A DNA stretch of 64,000 nucleotides, from positions 558,001 to 622,000 of the forward strand of contig CAVTWD010000017.1 in the NCBI GenBank assembly GCA_963738325.1, given 5' to 3'. Numbering within the stretch: position 1 is the first letter of the stretch; each line of letters begins with the position of its first letter. The DNA comes from CAVTWD01 sp963738325. Lineage in GTDB: Bacteria > Actinomycetota > Acidimicrobiia > Acidimicrobiales > Ilumatobacteraceae. Positions 36,464-45,748 of the stretch are shown piece by piece. The translations under genes were made by a program, and so were the position numbers. The notes beneath the pieces are model-generated. The model saw only the letters and a list, made by a program, of their open reading frames with translations. It was not told the origin of the DNA and did not search any database.

Positions 36464-37261
36464 TCAGGCTACGAGGTCGTGAGACTCGAACAGGCGGTCC
36501 GCCACGACCGTGAGCACGAGCCCGACGCCGACGAGGACGGCGAGGCCCCCGGCCGAGAGCCCGTCCTGGAGCTGGTTGTCACCGACCGACCAATAGAAGA
36601 GCGACAGGTACTTGGCCGGGTCGAGCCACGAGACGACCGGCGCCATCGAGCTGACGAGATACGACGCCGCTGCAACCGTCGACGCGACCCCGAGGGCCAC
36701 GCCGCGGTTGCCCGTGCCGGCCCCGATCGCGAGCGTGAGCAGACCGAAGTCGATCCCCAGCAGGAGCACCCCGACAGTCGCGGTGGTCAGCTCCCAGATG
36801 CCGAAGTCGAGCTCGAACCAGCGGCCGGTGAGCGCGGCGAGGAAGGTGAAGAAGCACAGGATCAGCGCTTGGAGCGTAAGCGCGCCGATCTTCTGCGCGA
36901 CGACGCGGCGTCGCGAGAACGGCAACGACAACACGAGCTCGAGGTGGCCGTCCTTCTCCTGTCCGGCGATGGCACTCGCCCCGTACCCGATGGTCATCAG
37001 CAGGATGATCAGCGGGAAGAAGTTCGCCCAGACATTGGCGTTCATCCACCCCACGGGTGACGTCAGCGAGCCCGAGATGCCGAAGAGCGCCGCGACGCCG
37101 GGGCTGTTCTTGGTCAGGTTGTCGAGCTCGGACGAGTTCTTGAACGACGGATACAGGGCGACGATCACCACGACGTAGAGCACCAAGCCGACAGTGAATC
37201 CGACGCGCGCCTTGCGCCGGAACGAGAGGTCCAGCGTGGTGATCTCGAGATTCGCCTTCAC
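36464..37261 (-). CDS. ABC-2 type exporter permease
   Basis: A 265-residue membrane protein with six hydrophobic segments: VGLVLYVVVIVALY near residue 28, ANFFPLIILLMTIGYGASAI, LTLQALILCFFTFLAALTG, VGVLLLGIDFGLLTLAIG, VASTVAAASYLVSSMAPV and LAVLVGVGLVLTVVADRLF. The EKDGHLELVLSLPFSRRRVV loop is typical of ABC-2 permeases next to Gln/Glu-Lys-x-x-G. Its GTG overlaps the ATPase stop (GTGA), so the pair forms a two-gene exporter operon. Substrate unknown. Confidence 0.85.
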   Translation of the reverse strand: MKANLEITTLDLSFRRKARVGFTVGLVLYVVVIVALYPSFKNSSELDNLTKNSPGVAALFGISGSLTSPVGWMNANVWANFFPLIILLMTIGYGASAIAGQEKDGHLELVLSLPFSRRRVVAQKIGALTLQALILCFFTFLAALTGRWFELDFGIWELTTATVGVLLLGIDFGLLTLAIGAGTGNRGVALGVASTVAAASYLVSSMAPVVSWLDPAKYLSLFYWSVGDNQLQDGLSAGGLAVLVGVGLVLTVVADRLFESHDLVA

Positions 37262-38160
37262 GCCGAGACCTCCATGTCGCGGTAGTAAGCGAGGAAGAGC
37301 TCGTCGAGATCCGCGTGGTGCGCGGTCACGTCGACCACGCCCTGCGCCAGCGCCGCCTCCAGCACCGGGGCCACGCCGCCCGTGACCTGGAGGTCGAGGT
37401 CGTTGTCGTGGACCTCGACGTTGCCCACCCCGTCGAGTCGCCGGAAGGGCACCGGATCGGGTGTGCCCGGGAACCGGAAGCCCATCACCCGAGGCGCGCG
37501 CGCCCGGAGGTGCTCGACGGTGTCGGTCACCACCAAGCGGCCGTCACGGATGATGGCGACCCGGTCGGCGACGCGTTGGACCTCGGCGAGCGAATGGGAT
37601 GAGAGCAGCACCGTGCGGACGGCCGCCGCGGTCTCGCGGACGAGGCGCTCGAACTCCACTTGCATCAGGGGATCGAGTCCCGAAGTCGGCTCGTCGAGGA
37701 TCAGCAACTCGGGGGCCTGCGCAAAGGCGAGCAGCAAGCCGACCTTCTGCCGGTTGCCCTTCGACAGCTCCCCGACGGGGCGATCCATCTCGACGTCGAA
37801 CCGAGCGACCAGATCGTCGGTCACCGCCGCGTTGTGCGCACCGCGAGCACGACTGAACCACGCGAGGTGCTCCGCACCGGTCATGCGCTCGAAGAGCTTC
37901 AGGTCGCCCGGCAGATATCCGACCCTGGCGCGGATCGCCACACTGTCCCGGCGCGAGTCGAGACCGAAGAGCCCGGCCGATCCCGACGTCGGGCGTTGGA
38001 AGTCGAGCAGCGTCCGGATCGTCGTCGACTTCCCAGCGCCGTTGGGCCCCAAGAAGCCGAACACCTCGCCTGGTTCAACGTGGAGGTCGACGTCCTCGAT
38101 ACCACGAGCACTGCCATAGCGCTTCGTCAGCTGATGGGTCTCGATCACCGCCGCGCTCAC
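37258..38160 (-). CDS. ABC transporter ATP-binding protein
   Basis: A 300-residue ATPase from GTG 38160. Walker A GFLGPNGAGKSTTIRTLL, signature GELSKGNRQKVGLLLAF, Walker B LLILDEPTSGLDPL and the switch His (LLSSHSLAEV) are complete. A C-terminal extension of about 80 residues follows. The sub-family exports drugs, lipids or peptides with an ABC-2 permease, here encoded by the overlapping next gene. No regulator is adjacent. The operon lies inside element B. Confidence 0.9.
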   Translation of the reverse strand: MSAAVIETHQLTKRYGSARGIEDVDLHVEPGEVFGFLGPNGAGKSTTIRTLLDFQRPTSGSAGLFGLDSRRDSVAIRARVGYLPGDLKLFERMTGAEHLAWFSRARGAHNAAVTDDLVARFDVEMDRPVGELSKGNRQKVGLLLAFAQAPELLILDEPTSGLDPLMQVEFERLVRETAAAVRTVLLSSHSLAEVQRVADRVAIIRDGRLVVTDTVEHLRARAPRVMGFRFPGTPDPVPFRRLDGVGNVEVHDNDLDLQVTGGVAPVLEAALAQGVVDVTAHHADLDELFLAYYRDMEVSA

Positions 38161-38604
38161 GATGCCGAGCTCCGCTCTCTGTCGGACTCGTGGAGCATGG
38201 CGGCGATCGGCGCTGCGGCGCGGGTGACCGCCAATTTCGGATCGATCGCGGCCGATCCGAAGGACGGTGATGGGCGGGCAAACACTCTCTGGGCCCGTGG
38301 TCTTCGCTACGAGCGCCGAATGCCCGGTAGGAGCGCGGCTCCCAAGCCGTCGTCGCGCACAGATCATCCGATCTGTAGCTGCCCCAAAACGCCGGCTTGA
38401 TGGCAGCCCCTCGCTCGTGAAGAAGCCCAAGGAACTGGCTGTCGTTCTCACGGTGTTGGCGGTCGACGGGTGCGGGTGGCCACCACCCCGACCTCAGGTG
38501 GGTCGAGCCGCCGGCGGGCTGACTCGCCGGCCGCCGCCGCTCCTCTACGCTGCCCGCCGGAGTGGCCCGAAACGAAGCGCCACCGTGCCACGAGGAGACC
38601 TGCC
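38161..38604. other. Intergenic region, no gene recognised
   Basis: A 444-bp divergent gap between the ABC operon and the DUF1269 gene. No conserved frame or clear hairpin was found. It should contain both promoters. Confidence 0.3.
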
Positions 38605-39197
38605 ATGGCTGACGAGACCGAGCCCAAAGGGGAGAGGACGACACGACCGACGTCGCCGCTGCGGTCGTCACCGACGGCGCCTACGCGCTCGTCGTCGCCG
38701 ATTTCTCGGACATCGACGCGGCGTGGGAGGCGTACGAGGAGCTCGACCAGGCGGTCGACGCCGCCAGCCTGAAGATCGAGGGCGTGCTGGTCCTCAAGAA
38801 GGGCGACGACGGCACCGTCGAGGTGCAGAAGCTCACCGACCACAGCGCGCGCCGGGGCCTGGGGTGGGGCGTCGTGGGGGGCGTGGTGCTCGGCGTGCTG
38901 TTCCCGCCGTCGATCATTGGCAGCGCCGCGGTGCTCGGCGCCGCCGGCGCGGGCATCGGGGGTCTCCAGAAGCGCCATCACCGCAAGGAGCTCGCCGAGG
39001 AGCTCACCGACGCCATCGACCCGGGCCACTCCGGGCTCGTGCTGCTGGTGTCCGACCCCGCCGCGGTCGAGCTGCAGCAGGCGCTGGCCAAGGCCGACCA
39101 CATCGTTCAGAAGGCCGTCGACAAGGCTGCCGCCGAGGAGATCAAGGCCGAGGCCAAGGCGGCCGAGGCTACGGCGGAAGACTCGGCCAAGAGCTGA
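38605..39197 (+). pseudogene. DUF1269-type membrane protein, N-terminal frameshift
   Basis: ATG 38605 gives ADETEPKGE, then the frame slips at about 38633 (GAGAGG where GAGG is expected) and the protein reads AAAVVTDGAYALVVADFSDI, AYEELDQAVDAASLKIEGVL and GWGVVGGVVLGVLFPPSIIG, then AGIGGLQKRHHRKELAEELT, to the stop at 39197. The glycine-rich helix and the pattern fit DUF1269 (putative membrane protein of about 190 residues). A later start inside the second frame is possible, so the gene may still be functional in part. Confidence 0.62.
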
Positions 39198-39829
39198 CGA
39201 GCAGGTACCGGAGAGGAGATCGAGGCGCTCCTGATCGAGCTCCAGCTCGGCGATGGTCGACGAGGTCGAGACCATCGCGGCGCTCGACCAGGCGGCCGTT
39301 GCGTGACCCCCGCGACCTGAGGCTTCGGACGCGAACCTCCCAGAGGAGGCAGGGCACACGAGTGGGGATCGGTGGCCTTGGCCTCTGTCCAGCGCAACAA
39401 GGCTCTCCCAGACTGGTGGCAGGCAACGGGAAGGTCGCCATGGCCCTCGAGAAGGCGAGACATGAACAAGCCAACCGATACACGGCCCTGGCGCCGCAAT
39501 CGGCGCACGTGTCGGGACAACAATCGGCGTCCTGATAGGCGGTTGAGCGATCGCCGTCGGCATTTCCGTGGGGGCGGTCGTCGTGTCGCGATCGGTGCCG
39601 CAATCGACGCGCAATAGCGCCACCCGACGTAGGACAGTCGCGCAGCCTGCTCGGCTCGGATGCGGCAGCTGCCCCAATCGCCGGCTCCGAAGACCGTTGA
39701 TTCGTGCGCCCCATCTGTAGCGTTCGACGGCGGACGCCGGCCGCCCATCTCGGCAGATCTGTATCCCGTCGCTGTGAAATGGATCCTTAGCCTCTGCATG
39801 CGATGCCGATCCGATTGAGCAGCCTTGAG
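39198..39829. other. Gene-poor stretch with a possible glycine-zipper remnant
   Basis: Around 39495-39600 two neighbouring frames read GAAIGARVGTTIGVLIGG and AIAVGISVGAVVVS, as in small membrane proteins with glycine zippers, but stops and a frame change break them. The rest of the 630 bp shows no recognised feature. Confidence 0.3.
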
Positions 39830-40399
39830 CTACCGCCAGCGACGCGCGAGGAGCTTCTGCTGCTCATTCTTGAGAACTGCGAAGCGATCCTCCGCGTACT
39901 GCAGAAGATCTGGCCGTGGGAAGTTGATCAGCGACTTGTGCTCACGAAAGTCGCCCGCGTTCCATCTGGCGATCACAACGCGATACGCCTCGACGTGTGC
40001 AACGAGATCAAGCAGACACTTGGGCATCTCGGGAGAGTCCAGTAGTTCAGCTTTCGTGATGACGAGCTGCTCCATCTTCTCGTTGAGCGGCATGAAGACC
40101 TGCTGAATCCAACGCCGCCACGTTTCCCCCTCCTCCTCAGTCGGGGGCCGGGCGGCATCCCAGTAGCTGCCTCCCTCGGGTTTGTAGCGACTGCGGAACG
40201 CCTCCCAAGAGCGCGTCGTCGCAGTGACAAGCGCCAGAAGCGGCCCGTAGAGATCTCGCAACTGAAGGTCCACTCGTTCGAGCCGAGCCGCTCGTTCGGC
40301 CAGCCGGCGGTTCGTCCAATACGTTGCGAAGTATCCGGCGAGTGCAAGTGCCGCCGTCACGGCCAGTGTCGCGGCAACCTTCCAGTCCACGCGCGCCAT
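39830..40399 (-). CDS. Membrane-anchored hypothetical protein (189 aa)
   Basis: Starting at ATG 40399, the protein has one N-terminal helix (VAATLAVTAALALAGYFATY) followed by a basic TNRRLAERAARLERVDLQLR helix and a soluble helical domain (RDLYGPLLALVTATTRSWEA, EEGETWRRWIQQVFMPLNEK). This is the form of a single-pass inner-membrane protein with a cytoplasmic helical domain, similar to several actinobacterial hypothetical proteins. No family name can be given. It is alone on its strand. Confidence 0.55.
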   Translation of the reverse strand: MARVDWKVAATLAVTAALALAGYFATYWTNRRLAERAARLERVDLQLRDLYGPLLALVTATTRSWEAFRSRYKPEGGSYWDAARPPTEEEGETWRRWIQQVFMPLNEKMEQLVITKAELLDSPEMPKCLLDLVAHVEAYRVVIARWNAGDFREHKSLINFPRPDLLQYAEDRFAVLKNEQQKLLARRWR

Positions 40400-40830
40400 A
40401 TTGCCCGCAGTGGCGCCATCTCGCCACGGCGATGCGCCGGACAGATCAGCGCCCGTGATGTCCCAGAACGCCGGCGAGGCGGCAGGGACAGTGTGCGCGT
40501 TGGCGCCACGATGAGTGCCGGCGCCGAGAACGGCAGCAGCGTCGGCGAACGGCACCTCGGTGACGCTCCCGCGAGACCGGCGCGCGGCGATACGGGGCAG
40601 TCAGCCCACGCATCCACGCCGGTTCCCGAGGGGTCAGTGGGCTGCCCACGGGCTGCTGCTGTCGGGTGGTGCTAGGCGGAGCCAAGTCAGGCGGCCATCG
40701 GGTCACGACCGTACGTGCGCTGCGCAGCCTGCTTCGAGACACCGAACCCGGCCGAAGCCAGACGAGCTGACGGCCGCCGCCCCGACCGGCTCGAGCCCTG
40801 CGGGCTGAGTGAGCGGGAGCGCGGCGTCGA
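40400..40830. other. No recognised gene
   Basis: About 430 bp without a convincing frame on either strand. Long overlapping frames here are arginine/serine-rich shadows. Confidence 0.3.
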
Positions 40831-41400
40831 TCAGATCGAGCGACCGGTGTACGCCATGAGCCGGTTGGCGAGCGGCGCGTCGTCGGCGCATGCCTGGGCC
40901 TCCGCGAACCTTCCGCTGGCCCGGAGCTCCGGGCTGAGCATGGCCTGGGCGGCCTCCCAACCTGCTTGGAGCACGTCCGGATCGAGCGCGGTGCTCTGCC
41001 CCGTCGCGTCGGCCAGGTCGAGGGCGTGAACCGTGAGGTCGAAGACCGCGATGTTCGCGGCGACGCCAGCCGGCATGGTGCCGAACGGAAGTGTGACCAT
41101 CCGCTCGAGCGTGCCCGGCTGCCCGAACGCGGCAAGGGCCCGGTCCGCGGCGGCACCGAACACTGCACTCGGCTGATCCCCCACCAGATCGGTGGACATC
41201 AGCCGGCCGAACTCCTCATCGGAGATCGAGCCGTTCTCGACGCACTCGGCAAACATGATCGACCCACCGGTCACGTGGTTCAGGACATCGCGGACGTCCC
41301 ACTCCGTGCATGGCGTGGGCGCCGACAGCTGGTCGGGTTGGATGCCGTCCACCACCTGCCTGAGCTCGTTGACAACACGGACCAAGATGTCGTCTGCCAT
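40831..41400 (-). CDS. TIGR03086-type DinB-like metal-binding protein
   Basis: A 189-residue protein from ATG 41400: VRVVNELRQVVDGIQPDQLS, PTPCTEWDVRDVLNHVTGGS with the conserved His, then NIAVFDLTVHALDLADATGQ with the second His pair. This is the DinB/maleylpyruvate isomerase N-terminal fold, a four-helix bundle with a metal site, common in mycothiol-producing actinobacteria. Thiol-transferase activity is likely but not shown for most members. About 360 bp upstream (41401-41757 on the far side is the M23 gene end) shows no other gene. Confidence 0.8.
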   Translation of the reverse strand: MADDILVRVVNELRQVVDGIQPDQLSAPTPCTEWDVRDVLNHVTGGSIMFAECVENGSISDEEFGRLMSTDLVGDQPSAVFGAAADRALAAFGQPGTLERMVTLPFGTMPAGVAANIAVFDLTVHALDLADATGQSTALDPDVLQAGWEAAQAMLSPELRASGRFAEAQACADDAPLANRLMAYTGRSI

Positions 41401-41757
41401 GTCCACCCCCCTCTCGACGCCGCCAAACGCGGCCGCGGTCTGGTTGTACCACGCATCGGCGAGGTGTGCTCGCGGACCCGGGGGTGGACGCAGCGCGACT
41501 CGAATCGCAAACGCCACACCGTCAGGCGCCGTCCGGAAGTCCGCCCACTTTGCCGGCGTCTCGACAAATTCGGTGGCGAACTCGTGAGAGTCCGCGGATC
41601 ATTCGAGGAGTGCCACCTACCGCCGGGAGGGCGGCGCGATGACCTTCTGCGCGTTCGGAGCGCGGGTTCGGATCGGCTGCAGACGTTCGGAACGTGCGCG
41701 CGATCGGCAGCTATGGCGCGCAGGTCCGTTGCAACCCTCCGACTGAGTGGCGTGGAC
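41401..41757. other. No recognised gene
   Basis: A 357-bp stretch between the DinB-like gene start and the M23 gene end. No conserved frame or repeat was seen. The promoter of the DinB-like gene should be here. Confidence 0.3.
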
Positions 41758-42258
41758 CTACGGGAAGTTCTGGATGCTGCCCCAGAGCGGATACGCCGAA
41801 CGAACCTGCCGCGACTCGGGCCTGATCACGATTTCGTCACCCTGTGCGTGTGCGATGTCGACGGTGCCGGCCAGGGTGTAGCGGTCGAAGACGAACGGCA
41901 AGGCGCGGCCGGTGAAGACGTTGGGCCGGTCCAAGCGTCCGAAATGCAGATGCGGGCCGGTGGAGGGACCGGTGTTCCCGAGTTTGGCGAAGACGGCGCC
42001 GGCCTTGACCTTGTCGCCCACCTTCACCGTGAGGCTGCCCGGCTGCAGGTGCTCATAGGCCGCGAAGACCTTGGTGGCGATCTGGAGGATCACCTTGTTG
42101 CCGCCGATCTGCGATTGCTTGGTTGCGAGTCTCGCCTCGCCCGGGGTTTGCTCCGGCTCGCCGTCTTGGGTGAAGACCACGGTTGCGTCGGCGACCGCGA
42201 GCACATCCGCCCCGAAGCCGAAGAACTGCTCGTTCGTGCTGCCGTCGCCTGTGAAGAG
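41758..42258 (-). pseudogene. M23 metallopeptidase, C-terminal part
   Basis: The frame reads TGDGSTNEQFFGFGADVLAV, then HLQPGSLTVKVGDKVKAGA, LGNTGPSTGPHLHFG, with the H-x-H metal motif of LytM/M23 peptidases, and ends QVRSAYPLWGSIQNFP. M23 enzymes cut peptidoglycan cross-bridges outside the membrane. The gene is cut at 42258 by two IS110-type elements; the preceding part lies at 45239-45650. An AAGAG at 42254-42258 is repeated at 45239-45243. Confidence 0.7.
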
Positions 42259-42286
42259 AATCAGCCTTGAGCGTGGCGCGAGACGT

Positions 42287-43528
42287 TCATGCGGCAATCT
42301 TCCGGAGTGTGACTGCATAGCCGAGGTCCCGGAGTTGTTGGACGAGGCGCTCTTGGTGGCGTGCGGTGTCGCCGCGTCGGGCGAAGTAATCGCCGCCGAG
42401 GTCGCTGTAGTCGACGTTGTTGGTGAGCAGGTGCCAGCAGATGACCAGGATCGAGTGGCCAACCGCGACCGTGGCCTTCTTCTTGCCGATCCGTCGGGCC
42501 AGCCGCCAGAACTGGGCTGACAGGTAGGTGTCACGGGACCGGGCCGCAGACCAGGCGCATTGGTTCAAGATGTCGGCGAGCCACGGGTCGCCTTTGGTGG
42601 TCTTGCCGGAGTGGCGTTTGCCGCCGGTGATGTTGTTGCCCGGCGACATCCCGGCCCAGGAAGCGAGGTGCCCGGCGGTCGGGAAGCGGGTCATGTCGAC
42701 ACCGATCTCGGCGATGATGCACTCCGCGGCCCGTTTGCCGACCCCGGTGATGGTGTCGAGGTGGTCGCGGGCCTCAACGAAAGGGACCATCACCTCGTCG
42801 ACTCGTTCGTCGAGCTGGGCGATGGCGGACTCGAGGTGAGCAGTGTGGTCCAGGCACAACCGGATCAGGAGGGCGTGGTGGTCGCGGAACCGTCCTCGCA
42901 GGGCCTCGCGGAACTCGGGGATCTTCTTGCGTAGCACCCCTTTGGCGAGCTCGGCGAGAACCTCGGGGTCGCGCTCCCCGGCAACGAGCGCGGCCAGCAT
43001 CGCTCGCCCCGACACACCGAGCACATCGGAGGCGACCGAGTCCAACTTGATGCCGGCGTCCTCCAGGGTCTTGTGGATCCGCTGGCACTCGGAGGTGTGA
43101 GCCTGGACGAGGCGTTTGCGGTAGCGGGTCAGGTCACGCAGCTCCCGGATCGCCACCGGGGGCACGAAACTGGCGCGCAGCAGGCCGTGTTCCAACAGCT
43201 CAGCAAGCCACTCGGCGTCGAGAACATCGGACTTACGACCGGGGAGGATCTTGACGTGGCGGGCGTTGACCAACTTCAGATCGAACCCGCGGTCTTCGAG
43301 CACGTACCACGGTGACTTCCAATACGACCCGGTCGCTTCCATGACGACCTCGGTGACACCCTCGGCGGTGAACCAGTCGGCCATCGCCTCCAGCTGGGAA
43401 GTGAAGGAGCTGAACGTCCGGGTCTCCTTGCGGCGACCCTTGCCGCTCGGATCTGGTGTGCGCACGCAGGCGACCACCTCGTCCTTACCGATGTCCACCC
43501 CGGCGCACCGCTCCACCATCAGGTCCAT
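42287..43528 (-). CDS. IS110-family transposase (copy a)
   Basis: A 413-residue enzyme from ATG 43528. The N-terminal DEDD (RuvC-like) domain shows AGVDIGKDEVVACVRTP, VVMEATGSYWKSPWYVLED and KSDVLDAEWLAELLEHG. The C-terminal Transposase_20 domain has GVGKRAAECIIAEIGVD, RFPTAGHLASWAGMSPGNN and TGGKRHSGKTTKG, with the serine motif of the family. IS110 enzymes recombine DNA under guidance of an element-encoded bridge RNA. It seems intact and is about 75 percent like copy b by eye. Confidence 0.92.
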   Translation of the reverse strand: MDLMVERCAGVDIGKDEVVACVRTPDPSGKGRRKETRTFSSFTSQLEAMADWFTAEGVTEVVMEATGSYWKSPWYVLEDRGFDLKLVNARHVKILPGRKSDVLDAEWLAELLEHGLLRASFVPPVAIRELRDLTRYRKRLVQAHTSECQRIHKTLEDAGIKLDSVASDVLGVSGRAMLAALVAGERDPEVLAELAKGVLRKKIPEFREALRGRFRDHHALLIRLCLDHTAHLESAIAQLDERVDEVMVPFVEARDHLDTITGVGKRAAECIIAEIGVDMTRFPTAGHLASWAGMSPGNNITGGKRHSGKTTKGDPWLADILNQCAWSAARSRDTYLSAQFWRLARRIGKKKATVAVGHSILVICWHLLTNNVDYSDLGGDYFARRGDTARHQERLVQQLRDLGYAVTLRKIAA

Positions 43529-43576
43529 CGCCGACCCCCCGTCTGACCATCTTGGAATTTTGGGTGGGCCGGCGGG

Positions 43577-43717
43577 GTCAACCGATCAACGACGCTGTGA
43601 AGCGTGTACCTGACAACAATTCGAGGTGCCGGGAAGACCCCTGGCGTCAGTCTGTAAGTCGGGCTCTACCTGCACCAAGGGCAAACGAGCTCAGCCAGGC
43701 CCGACACGATTCTCATC
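43577..43717 (-). ncRNA. Candidate IS110 bridge RNA region (copy a)
   Basis: The 140 bp upstream of transposase a match those upstream of transposase b (45060-45200), with shared blocks such as CAACCGATCA, GTGCCGGGAAG and GAGCTCAGCCAG. Conservation in a non-coding leader at this place is what a bridge RNA gene would give. Boundaries and fold were not computed. Confidence 0.45.
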
Positions 43718-43773
43718 CATCGAGGCGGCCAACGAGCCATGGGGGTCTGTAAGGAGAATCCCCCCGGACCCGT

Positions 43774-45016
43774 TCAGGCGGCCAGGTTGGTGAGGGTGAC
43801 TCCGTAGCCGAGGTCTTGGAGCTGTCGGATGAGTTGGTCGCGGCGTTTGTCGGTGTCGGTGCGTTTGGCGAACCAGTCGCCTCCGAGGTCGTCGTAGTCG
43901 CAGTCGTTGGTGAGGAGGTGCCAGGCGATCACCAGGATCGAGTGGCCGACGGCGACAGCGGCCTTGCGTTTGCCGATGCGACGCACGAGACGCCAGTACT
44001 TGGGCGACAAGGTAGGTGTTGCGGGTGTGTGATGCCGCGATGGCGCACTGGTTGAGGATCTCGCCGAGCCACCGGCTGCCGTTGTTGGTCTTGCCGGACC
44101 GGCGTTTGCCTCCGGTGATGTTGTTGCCCGGGCACATCCCGGCCCATGACGCCAGGTGGGCCGCGGTCGGGAACCTGGTCATGTCCACGCCGATCTCGGC
44201 GATGATGCACTCGGCGGCCCGTTTGCCCACGCCGGTGATCGTGTCGAGGTGGTCACGGGCCTCCGAGAAAGGGGCCATCACCCGGTCGACTTCGGTGTCG
44301 AGGGTGGTGATGGCGTCTTCCAGGTGGGCGACGTGGTCCATGGTGATCTTCAGGATGGTGGCGTGATGTTCACGGAACCGGCCTTGGAGCGCCTCGCGCA
44401 ACATCGGGATCTTCTTGCGCAGCGTTCCCTTGGCCAGCTCGGCCAGCGTCTCGGGGTCTCGTTCACCGGCGATCAACCCGGCCAGCATCTGCCGGCCCGA
44501 CACCCCGAAGACGTCGGAGGCGACCGAGTCGAGTTTGATGCCGGCGTCCTCCAGCGTCTTCTGCACGCGCTGTTGCTCGGCGGTGTGGGTCTGGATCAGC
44601 CGCTTGCGGTAGCGGGTGAGATCTCGCAGCTCGCGGATCGCCGGTGGCGGCACGAACGAGCTCCGCAGCAGCCCGTGTTCCAACAGCTCCGCCAACCATG
44701 CTGCGTCGGCCATGTCCGTCTTGCGGCCCGGCACCATCTTCACGCGCTTGGCGTTCACGAGCTTGAGGTCGAAGCCGCGGTCCTCGAGCACATACCAGAT
44801 CGGCTTCCAATACGGGCCGGTCGCTTCCATGACCACCTCGACCACCCCGTTGGCGGCCAGCCAATCGGCCAACTCCTCCAAGCTCGACGTGAACGTCGGG
44901 AACACGCGCAGCTCGCTCTGCCGGCCCCTACCAGACGACCGCGGCGTTCGCACACAAGCGACCACCTCGTCCTTTCCGACATCCAACCCGGCGCAGCGTT
45001 CGACGATGACATCCAT
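43774..45016 (-). pseudogene. IS110-family transposase (copy b), one frameshift
   Basis: From ATG 45016: AGLDVGKDEVVACVRTP, VVMEATGPYWKPIWYVLED and KTDMADAAWLAELLEHG, then GVGKRAAECIIAEIGVD and CPGNNITGGKRRSGKTNNG. About 44010 an extra base shifts the frame after NTYL, and the last 75 residues (YWRLVRRIGKRKAAVAVGHS, LGGDWFAKRTDTDKRRDQL) are read in the next frame to 43774. The defect lies after the catalytic serine region. It may be inactive while copy a could act in trans on both. Confidence 0.8.
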
Positions 45017-45059
45017 GCACACCACCCCTCTCGCTCGACTGTGAGACGGGCCTGGCAGG

Positions 45060-45200
45060 GCCAACCGATCATCGAACCTGTAAGGCGTGCTCGAGGCAAC
45101 AAGTCGCAGTGCCGGGAAGGCCCCCAGCGTCAATCTCTTAATCGGGCTCACTGGCACCAAGGCAAGCCGAGCTCAGCCAGACCCGACCCACAGATTCTCA
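45060..45200 (-). ncRNA. Candidate IS110 bridge RNA region (copy b)
   Basis: The non-coding leader of transposase b is homologous to 43577-43717. Blocks that agree alternate with blocks that differ (for instance around 45075-45105), a pattern expected if guide loops diverge while the scaffold is kept. The fold was not computed. Confidence 0.45.
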
Positions 45201-45238
45201 TTCGTCGCGGTTCGGCGCAGCAGCCCAGGATCTCTCTA

Positions 45239-45650
45239 AAGAGCTTGTTTCCCTTGAGCCGGCCCCAGTCGACGGCGAAGATCTCCCCGGTCTCGATGCG
45301 CAGACCGTCGGTGACGAGTCGAAGATCGCGGTGGGGGTTGGGTCCGCAACACGCGGACGTGACGAGCCAGCCATCCCCGGCGAGGGGTGGCTTGATCACG
45401 ATCGCGGGTGGCGGTTGACCGCGACCTTGGGCCCGTCCACCTCGCCCTTGGTGGCGTCGAGGAGCACCGCGCTCGGCGTGCCTTCCGGCACGCTGTAGGC
45501 GATCCGGTTGGTGACCTGGGCCGGCACGGTGCCCGGTGCCAGGGCCAGGTCGACCTCGACCGCAACCGCACCCGATGAGGGAATGGCGGGCCGGACAGAG
45601 CGAACCGCACGCATACTGCCCGGCAGGCGCTCGCTCCACCGAGCCGCCAT
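45239..45650 (-). pseudogene. M23 metallopeptidase, middle part with frameshift
   Basis: VEVDLALAPGTVPAQVTNRI and SAVLLDATKGEVDGPKVAVN are read from ATG 45650, then a base is missing about 45408 and the frame goes on as AIVIKPPLAGDGWLVTSACC and LRIETGEIFAVDWGRLKGNK. This is the domain that precedes the M23 catalytic part in actinobacterial secreted peptidases. The signal peptide and first residues are not found upstream, so the gene is also truncated at its 5' end. Confidence 0.65.
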
Positions 45651-45748
45651 GGCGCTCCGAACATCGGCCTTCAGTATCCCCGAATCTTCATACGGTAGGA
45701 GCCAACTGGCCGTCCACGACCGCCGGTTACGGGTGATCCAACTACCAG

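Larger units (their letters stand above)
42259..45238 (-). mobile_element. Tandem pair of IS110-family elements
   Basis: A 2,980-bp insertion in the M23 gene. Counting AAGAG (CTCTT on the coding strand) once, the M23 frame joins exactly (GNKLF to TGDGST). It holds two transposases in the same orientation, each preceded by a homologous non-coding leader. The border between the two units lies near 43720-43773. Confidence 0.7.
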
